A stretch of DNA of 8,502 bases, taken from assembly GCA_036661515.1 (NCBI GenBank), contig JAVWYO010000088.1:1-8502 (forward strand), written 5' to 3'. Positions 6,921 to 8,502 of the stretch are shown in pieces (within the stretch, counting starts at the first letter, position 1; each line of letters begins with the position of its first letter). The notes under the pieces are model-generated. The model was not told the origin of the DNA. It worked only from the letters and a program-made list of their open reading frames with translations, and did no database searches. Origin of the DNA: HGM05232 sp036661515 (GTDB lineage Bacteria; Bacteroidota; Bacteroidia; Bacteroidales; Muribaculaceae). Position numbers and translations under genes: made by a program.

Positions 6921-7583
6921 TTACCAATCAATAGGCTCCTTCTCGTGAGCCACAAGATACTCGTTAGTCTTTGAAAAATGCTTATTCCCAAAAAATCCAC
7001 GATAAGACGACAATGGCGAAGGGTGGGGCGACGTTAGGACAAGATGCCGATTACGGTCGATAAATGCGCCCTTTTTTATAGCATAAGAGCCCCACAATAT
7101 AAACACAATATTTTCTCGATCCATAGCAAGACGCATAATAACCTCATCGGTAAATTCCTCCCAGCCCTTTCCTTGATGTGAACCTGCACTATGTGCGCGC
7201 ACAGTCAATGTTGAGTTTAAGAGCAAAACACCTTGCCGAGCCCAGCGCGATAAATCCCCACTCACAGGCATTGGCTTGCCAAGGTCGTCATGAATCTCCT
7301 TAAAGATATTTAGCAACGACGGAGGAAATGGGACACCATCATGCACCGAAAAGCACAATCCATTAGCTTGATTTACATCATGATAAGGGTCTTGCCCAAT
7401 TATCACAACCTTCACATTATCAAAAGGCGTAGCATCAAATGCCGCAAAAATATCCTTCCCCGCAGGAAACACACGCCCCGAATCATATTCCGAACGTACA
7501 AAACCACTTAAGCGTTTAAAATAATCCTTTTCAAATTCATTATTTAACGCCATTTTCCAACTTTCTTCTATTTTTACATTCAT
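6921..7583 (-). CDS. ung: Uracil-DNA glycosylase (family 1)
   Basis: 220 residues from the ATG at 7583 (MNVKIEESWK). Bacteroidales Ung proteins typically begin with this sequence, and the promoter start point expected near 7594 leaves a short leader. An upstream in-frame GTG at 7592 is less likely. The enzyme removes uracil from DNA to begin base-excision repair in the cytoplasm. Motifs: the water-activating loop GQDPYH (63-68, catalytic Asp65), the uracil-pocket strand LLLNSTLTV (120-128, Asn123), GSHQGKGWEEFTD (134-146), LWGSYA (163-168) and the DNA-intercalating loop HPSPLSSYRGF (187-197, His187). The residues just after GQDPYH read DVNQAN rather than the commoner GPGQAH/N. The gene is complete and is the first of a two-gene unit with the plug-family gene, 19 bases downstream. 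The pairing is not obviously functional. Confidence 0.96.
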   Translation of the reverse strand: MNVKIEESWKMALNNEFEKDYFKRLSGFVRSEYDSGRVFPAGKDIFAAFDATPFDNVKVVIIGQDPYHDVNQANGLCFSVHDGVPFPPSLLNIFKEIHDDLGKPMPVSGDLSRWARQGVLLLNSTLTVRAHSAGSHQGKGWEEFTDEVIMRLAMDRENIVFILWGSYAIKKGAFIDRNRHLVLTSPHPSPLSSYRGFFGNKHFSKTNEYLVAHEKEPIDW

Positions 7584-7596
7584 TGCAACCACTCTT

Positions 7597-7628
7597 TTTG
7601 CAAAGTTACAAATTCTTGACTACTTTTG
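7597..7628 (+). promoter_or_regulatory. tRNA-Arg promoter (Bacteroides type)
   Basis: TTTG (7597-7600), a 20-base spacer and TACTTTTG (7621-7628) match the Bacteroides -33/-7 consensus with ideal spacing. The start would be near 7635, giving a 5' leader of about 19 bases for RNase P to remove. This promoter occupies almost the same DNA as the opposite-facing ung promoter. Confidence 0.7.
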
Positions 7629-7634
7629 TACCAA
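7601..7634 (-). promoter_or_regulatory. ung promoter, overlapping the tRNA promoter
   Basis: On the - strand, TAACTTTG (7608-7601) is an exact TAnnTTTG -7 element. TTGG (7634-7631) can act as the -33 element with a 22-23 base spacer, at the long end of the accepted range. Transcription would start near 7594, about 11 bases before the ung ATG. Confidence 0.6.
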
Positions 7635-7653
7635 CAACCGTCACAATATATTT

Positions 7654-7725
7654 GCACCTATAGTTCAATGGATAGAATATCGGATTCCGGTTCCGACGAT
7701 TGGCGTTCGAGTCGCCATAGGTGTA
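7654..7725 (+). tRNA. tRNA-Arg (anticodon CCG)
   Basis: A full cloverleaf of 72 bases. Acceptor arms are 7654-7660 and 7718-7724 (six Watson-Crick pairs plus a terminal G1-U72 wobble). The D stem is GTTC/GAAT with an AATGGATA loop. The anticodon stem is TCGGA/TCCGA with loop TTCCGGT. There is a 4-base variable region (7697-7700), and the T stem TGGCG/CGCCA has the loop TTCGAGT. The discriminator base is A7725. Anticodon CCG (7687-7689) reads the arginine codon CGG. CCA is not encoded (CAA follows), so it must be added after transcription. It stands alone, with its own promoter upstream and a hairpin 15 bases downstream. Confidence 0.95.
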
Positions 7726-7740
7726 CAAATCCCCCAAACC

Positions 7741-7778
7741 CAAAGCGAGGAAGCAACAACAGTTGCTCCCTCGCTTTG
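7741..7778. terminator. Hairpin between tRNA-Arg and the convergent cupin gene
   Basis: A 10-bp stem, CAAAGCGAGG (7741-7750) with CCTCGCTTTG (7769-7778), continues after one A-C mismatch as AGCAAC (7752-7757) with GTTGCT (7762-7767), and has a 4-base loop. It sits 15 bases after the tRNA, facing the end of the convergent wbuC gene. Neither side has a clean T-run, so it is best read as a bidirectional terminator or 3'-end-stabilising structure. Confidence 0.65.
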
Positions 7779-7822
7779 ATATAATGCTACCCAAAAAGTG
7801 ACAGTTAGTGAATATTTTATTG

Positions 7823-8215
7823 TCAGTACATTATATCTTCGGGTGAGAGAGGGGTGTATGGACCGTCTTTTACTTCAAAAATCACACTTCCTGCCTCAAG
7901 GACTTCGAGTGTGTGCCATTGTCCTTTTGGAATTTGAACACCATATTTTCCCGTAGTTGGGTCGAGTGTAAATGATTCTTGTTCACCACCTATTTCATTG
8001 TAGAATATGACGCGTATTTTGCCTCGTAACAAAATGTAGGTTTCGGAAGTATAAGTATGTCGATGAATTGGCAGTATAGTTCCAGGTTCAAGAGCATTTA
8101 ATAGCCGTTGAGCCTTTGCTTCAAGTGAGTCATGTAAATTGAAATTCATGCGAAGGCGTTCGCTTTTTCGCGCTTTTTCGCTTACTTCATCAAGTAGGTT
8201 ATTGTCGATTATCAT
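7823..8215 (-). CDS. wbuC: WbuC-family cupin-fold metalloprotein
   Basis: 130 residues, the typical length of the WbuC family, a small single-domain cupin found in O-antigen and other surface-polysaccharide gene clusters. Its exact reaction is not known to me. Family features seen: the N-terminal RLRMNFNLHDS (20-30), QRLLNALEPGT (36-46), and the metal-binding motif HRHTYTSE (51-58, His51, His53, Glu58). These are followed by a G-x-hydrophobic turn (LLRGKIRVIFY, 62-72) and PKGQWH (96-101, His101), the fourth metal ligand. The start is fixed by a 4-base ATGA overlap with the upstream gene's stop at 8212-8215, which suggests translational coupling. Codons 12-19 fall in a perfect 10-base tandem duplication. 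The protein is probably cytoplasmic. Context points to lipopolysaccharide, capsule or glycan precursor synthesis. Confidence 0.88.
   Translation of the reverse strand: MIIDNNLLDEVSEKARKSERLRMNFNLHDSLEAKAQRLLNALEPGTILPIHRHTYTSETYILLRGKIRVIFYNEIGGEQESFTLDPTTGKYGVQIPKGQWHTLEVLEAGSVIFEVKDGPYTPLSPEDIMY
8161..8180. repeat. 10-base tandem duplication inside wbuC
   Basis: CGCTTTTTCG occurs twice in a row (8161-8170 and 8171-8180). Read on the coding strand it gives part of SEKARKSER near the N-terminus. The unit is not a multiple of three, so gain or loss of one copy would shift the reading frame. Confidence 0.85.
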
Positions 8216-8502
8216 TGTTGTACTCTGTTTAAATATTCTACGTGAAGATAATAAAATCGTTTGGTAAAAACGACATAACTAATAGTTAGAGTTGTAAATA
8301 CTATCGCAGAATATATTCCATTATTTATAGGTATATATACAAGGCCAAGTGATATTATAAGTTGTAGAAGCATATATATTGAAGAAACTGTAGTATGTGG
8401 AATTTTTAGCTCATTTGCCATTAGTTGATAGGCATGTTTGCGGTGTGGCTTAAATATGTTTTCGTGAAGCATTAATCGATGTGCTATTGTTAGAACGCTA
8501 TC
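8212..8502 (-). CDS. C-terminal part of a MraY/WecA-family sugar-1-phosphate transferase (cut by window edge)
   Basis: The last 96 residues of a polytopic membrane enzyme; the frame stays open to the right end of the window, so the true start is outside. The visible part begins DSVLTIAHRLMLHENIF, matching the DxxxTxxRR(L)xxxxxIF region of this family. It continues HRKHAYQLMANELKIPHTTVS, the typical His-rich cytoplasmic loop that precedes the last helices. Two hydrophobic segments follow (SSIYMLLQLIISLGLVYI and IYSAIVFTTLTISYVVF). By family, such enzymes move a HexNAc-1-phosphate from a UDP-sugar onto undecaprenyl phosphate to start glycan assembly. The active-site aspartates (DDxxD) are not in the window, so the substrate cannot be judged. 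The stop codon overlaps the wbuC start by 4 bases, indicating one operon. Confidence 0.8.
   Translation of the reverse strand, partial: DSVLTIAHRLMLHENIFKPHRKHAYQLMANELKIPHTTVSSIYMLLQLIISLGLVYIPINNGIYSAIVFTTLTISYVVFTKRFYYLHVEYLNRVQQ

Noticed and set aside
6902..7000. Longer start for the plug-family gene, overlapping ung
   Set aside because: The extra 33 residues are read out of frame from the ung 3' end and would bury the signal peptide; the ATG at 6901 is preferred.
7584..7592. GTG start for ung giving three extra residues
   Set aside because: It would leave almost no leader after the predicted transcription start, and family members begin at MNV.
7647..7654. TATATTTG as the tRNA promoter
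   Set aside because: It matches the -7 consensus but touches the first base of the tRNA, so it would start transcription inside the gene; the 7597-7628 pair fits better.
7606..7794. 62-codon open frame on the - strand across the tRNA gene
   Set aside because: It covers the tRNA and terminator hairpin, contains promoter DNA and resembles no protein.
7726..7822. Integration (att) site at the tRNA 3' end
   Set aside because: No integrase, no repeat of the tRNA 3' end and no foreign-looking genes in the window.
7793..7825. Terminator for wbuC from TGACA/TGTCA plus five T residues on the - strand
   Set aside because: The stem is only 5 bp with a 17-base loop; the 7741-7778 hairpin further on is much stronger.

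Overview
The window reads as a piece of a Bacteroidales chromosome (Bacteroidota). The evidence is the SusD/SusE/SusF outer-membrane lipoproteins, promoters matching the Bacteroides TTTG / TAnnTTTG pattern, start codons without Shine-Dalgarno sequences, a protein of the type IX secretion 'plug' (DUF5103) family, and a Bacteroidales-type Ung. The DNA is AT-rich. Family or genus (Bacteroides, Prevotella or Muribaculaceae-like) cannot be settled from this sequence alone.

Layout. (1) Bases 5-4238, + strand: the end of a starch-utilisation-type locus, susD-susE-susF. Three lipoprotein genes lie close together; a susC transporter gene is expected just upstream, outside the window. A repeat cluster able to form alternative hairpins sits between susE and susF. 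(2) Bases 4239-4370: two back-to-back terminators separating the sus operon from the convergent pfkA. (3) Bases 4371-5351, - strand: pfkA, ATP-dependent 6-phosphofructokinase. (4) Bases 5352-5629: the pfkA leader and promoter, plus a cluster of TGCGTA repeats that forms a terminator-like hairpin for the next operon. (5) Bases 5630-7583, - strand: ung (uracil-DNA glycosylase) followed by a T9SS plug-family exported protein, 19 bases apart. (6) Bases 7584-7725: two interleaved divergent promoters, one for ung and one for a tRNA-Arg(CCG) gene on the + strand. (7) Bases 7741-8502, - strand: a strong hairpin between convergent units, then a WbuC-type cupin gene. Its start overlaps by 4 bases the end of a MraY/WecA-family sugar-phosphate transferase gene that runs off the right edge.

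The Sus lipoproteins would bind starch or maltooligosaccharides at the cell surface and pass them to the SusC channel. The resulting glucose enters glycolysis, where PfkA acts, but the pfkA neighbourhood is convergent and probably not co-regulated. The right-hand pair belongs to cell-surface polysaccharide synthesis. No mobile element, CRISPR array or clearly new multi-gene system is visible. The best leads are small regulatory structures: the overlapping divergent promoters, the susE-susF alternative hairpin, and the repeat-built terminator.
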